Of a stretch of DNA of 64,000 nt, positions 52,351-60,315 are shown in pieces. The notes beneath the pieces were generated by a model. That model was given only the letters and a program-made list of their open reading frames with translations. It was not told the DNA's origin and made no database searches. Position 1 is the first letter of the stretch, and every line of letters begins with the position of its first letter. Origin of the DNA: an uncultured Lachnospiraceae bacterium (GTDB taxonomy: Bacteria; Bacillota; Clostridia; Lachnospirales; Lachnospiraceae); assembly GCA_934364805.1 (NCBI GenBank), contig CAKRMH010000008.1, positions 1-64,000 of the forward strand, in the 5' to 3' direction. The position numbers were made by a program, and so were the translations under genes.

Positions 52351-52743
52351 TTGGCTAATACAAAGTATTACGGAACCGGAAGAAGAAAATCATCTGTTGC
52401 CAGAGTATATTTAGTACCAGGAACAGGTAAGATCACAATCAATAAAAGAGATATTGATGAATATTTAGGATTAGAGACATTAAAGGTTGTTGTTCGTCAG
52501 CCATTAGTTGCTACAGAGACATCTGATAAATTCGATGTTATCGTTAACGTTAGAGGTGGCGGATACACAGGACAGGCTGGAGCTATCAGACATGGTATCG
52601 CTCGTGCTTTATTAACAGTTGACGCTGATTACAGACCAGTATTAAAATCTGCTGGATTCTTAACACGTGATCCACGTATGAAAGAGCGTAAGAAATACGG
52701 TCTCAAAGCAGCTCGTCGTGCTCCACAGTTCAGCAAGAGATAA
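52351..52743 (+). CDS. rpsI: 30S ribosomal protein S9
   Basis: A 130-residue S9 starting with TTG, preceded by AAGGAGG. It opens YYGTGRRKSSVARV, has RGGGYTGQAGAIRHGIARAL in the middle and the basic C-terminus KKYGLKAARRAPQFSKR that contacts the P-site tRNA. It is the last gene before the terminator. Confidence 0.97.
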   Translation: MANTKYYGTGRRKSSVARVYLVPGTGKITINKRDIDEYLGLETLKVVVRQPLVATETSDKFDVIVNVRGGGYTGQAGAIRHGIARALLTVDADYRPVLKSAGFLTRDPRMKERKKYGLKAARRAPQFSKR

Positions 52744-52773
52744 TTCAAGAGACAAAGCGAAAAGAGCAAATTT

Positions 52774-52806
52774 CCCCGAAAACATCGAGTTTTCGGGGAT
52801 TTCTTT
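52774..52806 (+). terminator. Terminator of rplM-rpsI
   Basis: CCCCGAAAAC pairs perfectly with GTTTTCGGGG around ATCGA, followed by ATTTCTTT. It marks the border between core genome and the CRISPR island. Confidence 0.9.
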
Positions 52807-52861
52807 ATATTCCGATAAATCTATCAGACACCCTCAAAACACACAACTAACAGGTAACTAA

Positions 52862-52990
52862 CACGGAAAACCTTGTCTTGCTTCACAAATTGCCTATAAG
52901 GAATTGGAGCGTAGAAAGACTAAAGAGTCAATTCAATGGGAGATTAAGACTGGTAATAGGACAGGAACAGTTGAGCAGAGGCTGTTGTGA
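52862..52990 (+). pseudogene. Possible 3' fragment of a mobile-element gene
   Basis: An in-frame tail of ~42 codons runs from after a stop at 52859-52861 to TGA at 52988-52990. It is strongly basic and hydrophilic (YKELERRKTKESIQWEIKTG, ending VEQRLL) and has no start codon or ribosome binding site. It reads like the C-terminus of a relaxase or recombinase but cannot be identified. Confidence 0.3.
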
Positions 52991-53066
52991 TAAAAAACAA
53001 AAAGAACACATGTTCTTTTATAAAAGTCCCAATATGTCCATAAAATTTCAGCATTTACTAGAAAAA

Positions 53067-53086
53067 AATACCGCATATGTGGTATT
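53067..53086. promoter_or_regulatory. Near-palindromic operator upstream of the excisionase-like gene
   Basis: AATACCGCATATGTGGTATT is a 20-base palindrome with a single mismatched pair, 27 bases before the start codon. It could be the binding site of the small HTH protein that follows. Confidence 0.45.
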
Positions 53087-53112
53087 GTGAAATATATAAT
53101 GGAGGAAGAAAA

Positions 53113-53286
53113 ATGGACAATGAAATCATGACAATTCAACAGGCTGCAGAGTATTTACAAGTGTGTGATAAAACGGTTAGACGCTTGATTTCAAAAAAGG
53201 AGTTGTCTGCGTCTAAAATAGGTAAGTCGTGGCGTATTAAGAAAAGTGATATTGAAGAATATTTATTACAGACAAGAAATATGTAA
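53113..53286 (+). CDS. Excisionase-family small HTH protein
   Basis: A 57-residue MerR-like winged-helix protein of the excisionase family: MTIQQAAEYLQVCDKTVRRL (helix-turn-helix) and KIGKSWRIKKSDIEEYL (wing). GGAGGAAG precedes the ATG at 53113. There is no integrase beside it, so it is probably a remnant of an integrative element or an independent regulator. A terminator follows at 53464. Confidence 0.8.
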   Translation: MDNEIMTIQQAAEYLQVCDKTVRRLISKKELSASKIGKSWRIKKSDIEEYLLQTRNM

Positions 53287-53463
53287 TGGAGGAAAAAAAC
53301 TGATGGTTTCATGCTATTTTTTGCCAGTTATTATTGAATTTTCAAGGTACATAGGCACTTATTCAAGTGCGAAGTTTGAGTAAATTAGATTTCTGGGCTT
53401 TTTCTTGTTCTCAAAACGTTAACAAAGAGATAATTCAAACTGAATATTGGAAAATTATCATTA

Positions 53464-53496
53464 CATTCCAGGACTTTTTGTTCTGGAGTGTTTTTT
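53464..53496 (+). terminator. Terminator between the HTH gene and the CRISPR locus
   Basis: CATTCCAG pairs with CTGGAGTG (one G-U pair) followed by six T. The rest of 53287-53680 shows no ORF of note, only a small GCACTT/AAGTGC hairpin at 53355-53370, and is AT-rich. Confidence 0.75.
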
Positions 53497-53681
53497 GATA
53501 GAAACTGTGATAATATTAAAATGTAATATAAGAAAAGTTATTTGATTGGAGTGGTATGTTGCATTATGACACAGAAACATTTCTAAAACCAATTAAAGAT
53601 ATATGATGCAGCTTAATTATGAAAAAAATATATACATGGGATAATATGGACTTTACTCAATGTATGATAAAATTGTATAAA

Positions 53682-53774
53682 ATAAAAAGCCGTTAAACAC
53701 GGCTTTATGCCACACCCTGTGGCGTCAAATGACGATTTCGGGTTTCCCCTTATTTGAACTCGTCTTGTTAATAC
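53682..53774 (-). ncRNA. tracrRNA of the type II-A CRISPR system
   Basis: The minus strand reads GTATTAACAAGAC, the exact complement of repeat positions 9-21, then GAG (bulge) and TTCAAAT, which pairs with the repeat's 5' GTTTGA. This is the same lower stem-bulge-upper stem layout as the S. pyogenes duplex. AATAAGG follows as in SpCas9 tracrRNA, then hairpins GGG-GAAA-CCC (nexus-like), CGTC/GACG, GCCACA/TGTGGC, and the terminator AAAGCCG/CGGCTTT with a T-rich tail. It is divergent from cas9. The start is inferred from the promoter at 53781-53809 (predicted about 53774). Confidence 0.85.
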
Positions 53775-53782
53775 GGTATAAC
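53754..53782 (+). promoter_or_regulatory. Predicted cas9 operon promoter, inside the tracrRNA anti-repeat
   Basis: TTGAAC (53754-53759) and TATAAC (53777-53782) are 17 bases apart, placing the start near 53789, about 44 bases before the cas9 ATG. The spacer is the DNA that encodes the tracrRNA anti-repeat on the other strand. Confidence 0.55.
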
Positions 53783-53809
53783 CATAGCATTGAACAGGTG
53801 GAATGTCAA
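53781..53809 (-). promoter_or_regulatory. tracrRNA promoter
   Basis: On the minus strand, perfect TTGACA (53804-53809), 17-base spacer, then TG-C-TATGGT (extended -10 at 53781-53786). Its -10 box overlaps the -10 box of the cas9 promoter. Confidence 0.65.
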
Positions 53810-53832
53810 TAATATTTTGGGAGGTTTTAACA

Positions 53833-56800
53833 ATGAATTCTAACAGAAATGTAGATTATTATGTCGGTATAGATATGGGCACTGGGGCTTTAGGAGCTGC
53901 GGTTACTGACCCTGAGTATAATTTAATTAAAGTAAAAGGAAAAGATTTTTGGTTCGTTAGAGAGTATGAAACTGCACAATCGCAATTGAATAGAAGAACT
54001 CATCGGATTTCCAAAAGAAGGTTGCAGCGTCATCAGGTTAGAATTGGATTGATTCGTTCATATTTTGCAGATGATGTATTAAGTCATGATCCTCTTTTTT
54101 ATATTAGACAAGACAATAGTAAATATTATAGTGAGGACAAAGACTCTAGATTAATATCAAAAGATTGCATTTTTGCAGATCCAGATTACAGCGATAAAGA
54201 GTATTACGAGGATTATTCTACAATTTTTCATTTGAGACAGGCTCTTTTAAAGGATACGGTGTCAAATAATGAAAGATATTCCAGATTACTGTATTTGGCA
54301 ATAATTAGTATGTTCGAACATAGAGGACATTTTCTTTTAAATACATCCTCTGACGATGTGAATTCTGATATGGTAGAGATTGCTGGTAAAACAGTAATGA
54401 ATTATTTGAGAGATTCTTTAGAAGAAATTTCAAGTGAGATTTTATATACAGATTTCATAAAAATTTTAGCTGATAAAAGTATTTCCAGAAGCACTAAAAA
54501 AGATAAAATAATTTCATTAGCTGGAATCAAAAAATCAAAGAAGGCGCAAATAGAACTTGTAAAATGTATGTGTGGTTTGGAAGCAGATGCAAGAGTGATA
54601 TTTGAACTTGATGATGTAAGTGATAAGATTAAAATCGCATTTCAACAGGCATCATTTGAAGAGGAAAAAGAAGAGATCGAATCTGCTATTGGAGAAGAGA
54701 ACTATGTCATTATAGATGCCATGAAGCAATTGTATGATTATAGTCAATTACAATCTGTTTTACAAGATTTTAACTATTTATCGGATGCCAGAGTAGCTAT
54801 GTATGAAAAACATAAGGAAGATTTAAAACTTTTAAAATCGGTATATAAACATAATTTGAGTAAAGATAAATATGATATTATGTTTCGTTCCAAGGAAGAT
54901 GGATCATATTCTGCATATTGTAATTCATTAAATTCAACAGATTCATTGGCTGAAAATCAAAAATACAGAAGAAATATGAAGGGGAGAGAAAAAGAAGATC
55001 TTTACACAAGAATTAAAAGAGATTTGAAAGATGTTGATACTGCGGATGCGAAGATTATTCTTAAAAAAATAGAATTAGAGCAGTTTTTGCCCAAACAAAT
55101 TACAGGCGCAAACTGTGTGATTCCAAATCAAGTACATTGTAAAGAACTGAAAAAGATTCTTAAAAATGCAGAAACGCATTTGGCATTTTTGAAGGAGAAA
55201 GATGAGAGTGGATATACTGTATCGGAAAGAATCATAATGTTATTTTCGAATAATATTCCATACTATGTTGGACCGGTAGGAAAAGGATCTAAAAACGGTT
55301 GGGCTAAGATTAGAGAAGAAGGTCAGGTTTTGCCGTGGAATATGGAGAAAAAGATCGATATGGATGAAACATCAGAGTGTTTTATTACCAATTTGATTAG
55401 AAAATGTACATATCTTGCCGGGGAAAAGGTTATGCCCAAACAATCGCTGTTATATGAAAAATACTGCGTTTTAAATGAAATTAATAATCTGAAAATAAAT
55501 GGAAAACGTATAGTTCCAGAATTAAAACAGGATATTTATAATGAAATTTTTCTAGGATCTAGATTGGGAAAGAAGGTAACGAAAAAGACAATTTGTTCCT
55601 ATTTGGTTAATAGAGGATTCATATCTGATGAATCAGAAATATCAGGTGTTGATCAAGAACTGAATGCATATTTATCATCTTATGGCAAAATGTATGCTGT
55701 TTTTGGTGATAGGATAAAAGAAGAAGCAATTCGGGATAAGGCAGAAGAAATCATTTATTTTGGAACAATTTATGGCGATTCAAAAGTCATGTTTAGAAAA
55801 AAATTGAAGGAATATATTTCAGAAGGAACAATCAATGAGATTCAGGCAAAAAGAATTTTGGGATATAAGTTTAAGGATTGGGCAAGGTATTCAAAAAGCT
55901 TGCTGTATCTTAGGGGCTTTGATAAGAATACAAGTGAAGATATTTCTCTTATTCAGGCAATGTGGAACTATAATTTGAATTTTATGGAGTTGATTAATAG
56001 TGAAAGATTTGATTTTAAGGAAAAATTAGATGAAAAGAAACAGACATTAGAAAAAACATTAGGTGAGTTCCAATATGAAGATTTAGAAGAGTATTATTAT
56101 AGTGCGTCGGTTAAGAGAATGATTTGGCAAACAGTATTGTCATTAAAAGAGATTATTAAAATAATGGGACATCATCCAAAACGTATTTTTATAGAAATGA
56201 CGAGAACTGATGAAGAAAAAGGTGAACAGGGGAGAAAGTCATCGCGCGAAAAACGTCTTTTGAAGTTATATGAAAATATAAATGATAGCAGACCATGGAC
56301 AACCGAAATAAAAAATGCAAGTGAATCTGGAAAATTAAACAGTAAAAAGATGTATTTGTATTACCTTCAGATGGGTAGGGATGTATATACAGGAAAAGAA
56401 ATTGATATTGAAGAGTTATTTCTCGATAATAGATACGACATCGATCATATTTATCCAAGGAGTTTAACGGATGATAACAATTTGGAAAACAATCTTGTGC
56501 TTGTGTCTAAGAAAATAAATGAGAATGAAAAAAAGAACGACTATCCGGTTCCCCAAAAGGTTAGAAATGATCCAAAAGTTCGTGAATTATGGTATATGCT
56601 TCATAAAAGAGGGTATATGAATGATGAAAAATATAGTCGATTAACATCTGGTGAACCTTTGTCAGATGAGCAATTGGCAGGATTTATTGCTAGACAGCTT
56701 GTAGAGACCGCACAGGGGACAAAGGAAATTGCAGATCTTTTTAAATCAATGCTGCCAGAAACAAAAATTATATATGTGAAAGCAAGGAATGTTTCGGATT

Positions 56801-57951
56801 TTAGACAAAACTATAAGTTGATAAAGAGTAGATTGGTAAATGACCATCATCATGCAAAGGATGCATATCTTAATATTGTGGTTGGAAACGTGTATTATAC
56901 GAAATTTTCAAGCAGCCCGATAAATTTTATAAAAAACGAAGCAACAAAAGACCATAAAAATTATAGTTACAATTTATATAAAATGTATGCGAATGATGTG
57001 ATAAGAAATGGAGAAGCAGCGTGGATCGCGCCAAGCGGCTGCAAACCGGGAACTATTCAGTTGGTAAAAGAAGTTATGTGTAAAAATACTCCTATAATTA
57101 CAAGGCAGAATTTTGAACAAAAAGGGGAGTTATTCAAGTTACAACCAATTGGAAAATATTCAGCAAAGGCTAAAAATTATGTCCCACTAAAGGCAAATGA
57201 TCCCAGAATGCAGGATGTGGAAAAGTACGGCGGATATACAGCGTTGAAACCGGCATATTTTATTTTTTTAGAGCATGGATCGGAAAAAAAGAAAAAGAAG
57301 TGTTTTGAAGTAGTGCCGTGTTATTCCGCTTCTCAAATAAAAAATGCCAATGACCTGGTGGAGTATCTTGAAAAAAATGGATATAAAAATCCTAAGATCA
57401 TTGCGGATAAAATAAAAAAGAATTCCCTTATTAAATATAATGGGTATTTCTTATATATTGTCAGTATGGATTACAGAAAGAACGTTGAGTTTTCAAATGC
57501 AACAGCAATGTGTTTAAGGAATAAATATATACAGTATATTTGTAAGCTGGAAAAATTGAATACAGCAATAAGTTTATCTGAAAAGAAAAAAACAAATTTG
57601 AGATGGAATGCAGATGTTACTTATGAAAGGAACTTAGAATTATATAGGGAACTTATAGATAAACATATGAATTCAATCTATAATAAACATCCGAAAAGTA
57701 TTGGTAAGTATCTTCAAGATGGTGAGGCTTCGTTTAAACTTTTAAACCTGGAACAACAGGTAAAGGTTTTGTGCGATATTATTCAATATACATCATTTCA
57801 AAAAGGAACGTTTTCATTGTCTGCTATTGGAGGACCAAAAGAGGTGGGGAGAATTAGAATTTCTGGAAATATGACAGAGGCTAAGGAACTTAAACTCATT
57901 AATTATTCGGTTACTGGATTTTATAAAAATGAGATAAATTTACTGGGTTAA
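53833..57951 (+). CDS. cas9: Type II-A CRISPR endonuclease Cas9
   Basis: A 1372-residue Cas9, close to SpCas9 in size (1368). RuvC-I is YYVGIDMGTGALGAAV with Asp14; the usual GW pair is replaced by GA. An Arg-rich bridge helix follows (RRTHRISKRRLQRHQ, ~50-65). RuvC-II Glu788 is in FIEMTRTDEEKG, the HNH site is YDIDHIYPRSL with His872 and NLVLVSKKIN, and RuvC-III is VNDHHHAKDAYLN with His1007 and Asp1010. All catalytic residues are present, so double-strand cleavage is expected. The ATG at 53833 has GGAGG eight bases upstream; the frame extends to 53803 without a site. The PAM is not predictable here. It heads cas9-cas1-cas2-csn2. Confidence 0.97.
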   Translation: MNSNRNVDYYVGIDMGTGALGAAVTDPEYNLIKVKGKDFWFVREYETAQSQLNRRTHRISKRRLQRHQVRIGLIRSYFADDVLSHDPLFYIRQDNSKYYSEDKDSRLISKDCIFADPDYSDKEYYEDYSTIFHLRQALLKDTVSNNERYSRLLYLAIISMFEHRGHFLLNTSSDDVNSDMVEIAGKTVMNYLRDSLEEISSEILYTDFIKILADKSISRSTKKDKIISLAGIKKSKKAQIELVKCMCGLEADARVIFELDDVSDKIKIAFQQASFEEEKEEIESAIGEENYVIIDAMKQLYDYSQLQSVLQDFNYLSDARVAMYEKHKEDLKLLKSVYKHNLSKDKYDIMFRSKEDGSYSAYCNSLNSTDSLAENQKYRRNMKGREKEDLYTRIKRDLKDVDTADAKIILKKIELEQFLPKQITGANCVIPNQVHCKELKKILKNAETHLAFLKEKDESGYTVSERIIMLFSNNIPYYVGPVGKGSKNGWAKIREEGQVLPWNMEKKIDMDETSECFITNLIRKCTYLAGEKVMPKQSLLYEKYCVLNEINNLKINGKRIVPELKQDIYNEIFLGSRLGKKVTKKTICSYLVNRGFISDESEISGVDQELNAYLSSYGKMYAVFGDRIKEEAIRDKAEEIIYFGTIYGDSKVMFRKKLKEYISEGTINEIQAKRILGYKFKDWARYSKSLLYLRGFDKNTSEDISLIQAMWNYNLNFMELINSERFDFKEKLDEKKQTLEKTLGEFQYEDLEEYYYSASVKRMIWQTVLSLKEIIKIMGHHPKRIFIEMTRTDEEKGEQGRKSSREKRLLKLYENINDSRPWTTEIKNASESGKLNSKKMYLYYLQMGRDVYTGKEIDIEELFLDNRYDIDHIYPRSLTDDNNLENNLVLVSKKINENEKKNDYPVPQKVRNDPKVRELWYMLHKRGYMNDEKYSRLTSGEPLSDEQLAGFIARQLVETAQGTKEIADLFKSMLPETKIIYVKARNVSDFRQNYKLIKSRLVNDHHHAKDAYLNIVVGNVYYTKFSSSPINFIKNEATKDHKNYSYNLYKMYANDVIRNGEAAWIAPSGCKPGTIQLVKEVMCKNTPIITRQNFEQKGELFKLQPIGKYSAKAKNYVPLKANDPRMQDVEKYGGYTALKPAYFIFLEHGSEKKKKKCFEVVPCYSASQIKNANDLVEYLEKNGYKNPKIIADKIKKNSLIKYNGYFLYIVSMDYRKNVEFSNATAMCLRNKYIQYICKLEKLNTAISLSEKKKTNLRWNADVTYERNLELYRELIDKHMNSIYNKHPKSIGKYLQDGEASFKLLNLEQQVKVLCDIIQYTSFQKGTFSLSAIGGPKEVGRIRISGNMTEAKELKLINYSVTGFYKNEINLLG

Positions 57952-57967
57952 GAAATGGGGGCATATT

Positions 57968-58843
57968 ATGAGTTGGCGGACAATAGTAATATCCAGCACA
58001 GCCAAGTTAGACTATCAGATGGGATATCTGGTGATAAGAAAGGAGGATATAATTAAGATACATCTATCTGAAATTGAAACATTAATGATAGAGTCAACAG
58101 CTGTCTCATTAACTGCAGCTCTTTTGTGTGAGCTGACCAAGAAGAAAATAAAAGTGATTTTTTGTGATGAAAAACGAAATCCTTCTTCAGAATTAGTTGG
58201 ATATTATGGAGCTCATGACACCTCTTTAAAAGTTAGAAATCAGGTGGCTTGGTCAGGTGATATAAAGAAACATATATGGACAGAAATTGTAACGGAAAAA
58301 ATACGAAAACAGGCAACACATCTTAGATATTGGAATTGTGATGGGGCAGACTTACTTTATGCTTATATCAATGAAATTGAATTTGGCGATTCTACCAATA
58401 GGGAGGGTCATGCTGCAAAGGTGTATTTTAATGCATTGTTTGGAATGAATTTTACCAGAACAGCTGACAATGCTACAAATGCTGCATTAAACTATGGATA
58501 TTCTTTACTATTGTCAGCATTTAATCGCTGTGTGGTGCTCAATGGATATGTTACGCAGTTGGGATTATTTCATGACAATGTTTTCAATCGATTTAATTTA
58601 GCATGTGATTTGATGGAACCGTTTCGACCAATTGTAGATTTAAAAGTAAAAATGATGTCATTTCCTTTTTTTGAACAAAAGCAAAAGCATGAAATGATTT
58701 CATTGTTAAAAAAAGAAGTAATCATTGACAATCGAAATGAGTATCTTACCAATGCAATTAAGATTTATACAAAAAGTGTTTTTGCTGCCTTAAATGATAA
58801 TGATGTTTCACAAATAAAATTTTATAAAACAAATGAGTTATAG
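57968..58843 (+). CDS. cas1: CRISPR integrase Cas1 (type II-A)
   Basis: A 291-residue Cas1, the metal-dependent integrase of new spacers. The N-terminal beta domain (MSWRTIVISSTAKLDYQMGY) is typical of type II. The helical domain carries the active-site Glu in NREGHAAKVYFNALFG (~149) and the His and Asp/Glu region of TQLGLFHDNVFNRFNLACDL. It lies 16 bases after cas9 and overlaps cas2 by 11 bases. It works with Cas2, Csn2 and Cas9 in adaptation. Confidence 0.96.
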   Translation: MSWRTIVISSTAKLDYQMGYLVIRKEDIIKIHLSEIETLMIESTAVSLTAALLCELTKKKIKVIFCDEKRNPSSELVGYYGAHDTSLKVRNQVAWSGDIKKHIWTEIVTEKIRKQATHLRYWNCDGADLLYAYINEIEFGDSTNREGHAAKVYFNALFGMNFTRTADNATNAALNYGYSLLLSAFNRCVVLNGYVTQLGLFHDNVFNRFNLACDLMEPFRPIVDLKVKMMSFPFFEQKQKHEMISLLKKEVIIDNRNEYLTNAIKIYTKSVFAALNDNDVSQIKFYKTNEL

Positions 58844-59153
58844 ATATATGAGAGTAATGGTATTTTTTGATTTACCAGTTATCACTAGCGCAAATCAAAA
58901 AGATTATAGAGATTTTCACAAGTATCTTATAAAATCAGGCTTTTTGATGATGCAAGAGTCCGTTTATTGTAAGCTTGCTCAGAATTCTACCATGGCAGAG
59001 TCAGTTGTAGAAAACATAAGGAAAAATAAGCCAGCAGATGGAGTGGTACAGGTTCTAAAAATAACAGAAAAACAATTCGAAAAAATGGAATTTATTGTCG
59101 GTACAAAGAAAAGCGAAATTTTAGATACGGATGAAAGAGTGGTAATAATATGA
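58833..59153 (+). CDS. cas2: CRISPR-associated protein Cas2
   Basis: A 106-residue Cas2 with ferredoxin fold. RVMVFFDLPVIT carries the conserved Asp after the first strand, and YRDFHKYLIKSGFLMMQESVYCK is the family's central region. It bridges two Cas1 dimers. It starts within cas1 and overlaps csn2 by four bases. Confidence 0.96.
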   Translation: MSYRYMRVMVFFDLPVITSANQKDYRDFHKYLIKSGFLMMQESVYCKLAQNSTMAESVVENIRKNKPADGVVQVLKITEKQFEKMEFIVGTKKSEILDTDERVVII

Positions 59154-59827
59154 AGCTTGTTAATTCGAGATTAGGAATAGAATTAGAACTTTTTGAAAAT
59201 CAGGTGCTTAATCTGACAATTGAATCACCTGAGCGATTCTCGGAGATTGTATACAATATATGTATGCAGGTAGAGGGGGCAGAAGGAGAATTTGTTCTTT
59301 CTAATGTTGAAAAACAAATTCCTTTGGAGAAAAAAGCAAGTGTAATTACAAATCCATTAATGGTAAAGTGTGATGAAAAAAGAATTATTTCACAGCTTTA
59401 TAAAGATTTATCAGAAAAGATTGTGATGGATTATTCCGATGAGTTTGCGAAAGTTAATCAACATATATTGAAGTTTATGGATTTAGTTGTAAATGCCTCA
59501 GAATACAATTTGACACTAGACGTTGATTTTCAAGCATTAGGGATAATAAAATACTGTAATGTGTGTGTAGATGATTACGGTAACAATCTTACTGAAAAAT
59601 TTATAGATTATTTAAAAGCCTTGAAAATGATTTGTAATACAGATATAGTATTTGTATTAAATCTGAAACAGTATTTCAATATAGATGATTTGAAAGAAAT
59701 TTATAAATATTGTTTTTATGCCAAGATTTATCTCATTAATATAGAAGGAATAAAGACGAATCCAATAGAAGGTGACAGATACATTATTCTAGATAAAGAC
59801 CTTTGTATATTGGATCTCCTGCATTAA
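59150..59827 (+). CDS. csn2: CRISPR-associated protein Csn2
   Basis: A 225-residue Csn2, the subtype II-A signature protein, a calcium-dependent ring that slides on DNA ends and is needed for spacer acquisition. The N-terminus (MKLVNSRLGIELELFENQVLNL), length and gene position after cas2 fit the canonical ~220-residue Csn2a form. Its stop lies only 49 bases before the first repeat. Confidence 0.92.
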   Translation: MKLVNSRLGIELELFENQVLNLTIESPERFSEIVYNICMQVEGAEGEFVLSNVEKQIPLEKKASVITNPLMVKCDEKRIISQLYKDLSEKIVMDYSDEFAKVNQHILKFMDLVVNASEYNLTLDVDFQALGIIKYCNVCVDDYGNNLTEKFIDYLKALKMICNTDIVFVLNLKQYFNIDDLKEIYKYCFYAKIYLINIEGIKTNPIEGDRYIILDKDLCILDLLH

Positions 59828-59876
59828 CAGCTGTCATTCGTTGGATGGTAATGACTCGGTGATAATCTGATTTGAG
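59828..59876 (+). promoter_or_regulatory. CRISPR leader with leader-anchoring sequence
   Basis: A 49-base leader lies between csn2 and repeat 1. It ends in ATTTGAG (59870-59876) directly at the repeat, the leader-anchoring sequence known in type II-A loci to fix the integration site. No clear array promoter fits in this short space, so pre-crRNA transcription may start within csn2 or with the cas operon. Confidence 0.75.
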
Positions 59877-60308
59877 GTTTGAGAGTCTTGTTAATACAGA
59901 AGATTGTAAAACATGCATGGAAAGATGTGAAGAAATATTTTTGTTTGAGAGTCTTGTTAATACAGAAGATTGTAAAACTGGATGTGTCGGAGAGTGAGAT
60001 TAATAATCGTTTGAGAGTCTTGTTAATACAGAAGATTGTAAAACATGGATTTACTGGTGCAACATTATTAACGGGTTTGAGAGTCTTGTTAATACAGAAG
60101 ATTGTAAAACGGATATCTCCACCAGATCCGCCTGTGCTGTGTTTGAGAGTCTTGTTAATACAGAAGATTGTAAAACTTACATTTGCTATAGCAGCAAACG
60201 CATCAAGTTTGAGAGTCTTGTTAATACAGAAGATTGTAAAACATACTTTCTTGGGATGGTATACAGAAAAAGGTTTGAGAGTCTTGTTAATACAGAAGAT
60301 TGTAAAAC
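59877..60308 (+). CRISPR. CRISPR array, leader-proximal part (7 repeats, 6 spacers)
   Basis: Seven identical 36-base repeats (GTTTGAGAGTCTTG ... AGATTGTAAAAC) start at 59877, 59943, 60009, 60075, 60141, 60207 and 60273. All six spacers between them are exactly 30 bases and all differ. The repeat pairs with the tracrRNA at 53682-53774. The seventh repeat is followed by the first seven bases of spacer 7 and then by an insertion sequence. Confidence 0.98.
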
Positions 60309-60315
60309 AAAGATC
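60303..60315 (+). repeat. Left 13-base target duplication of the IS
   Basis: TAAAACAAAGATC covers the last six bases of repeat 7 and the first seven of spacer 7. The same 13 bases recur at 62013-62025 on the other side of the element. Confidence 0.8.

Noticed and set aside
53095..53100. TATAAT just before the excisionase-like gene as a promoter
   Set aside because: Transcription would start only six bases before the ATG and remove the ribosome binding site.
53833..57951. Inactivated (nuclease-dead) Cas9 because of the odd RuvC-I motif
   Set aside because: The catalytic Asp, Glu, His and Asp positions are all present and the frame is uninterrupted.
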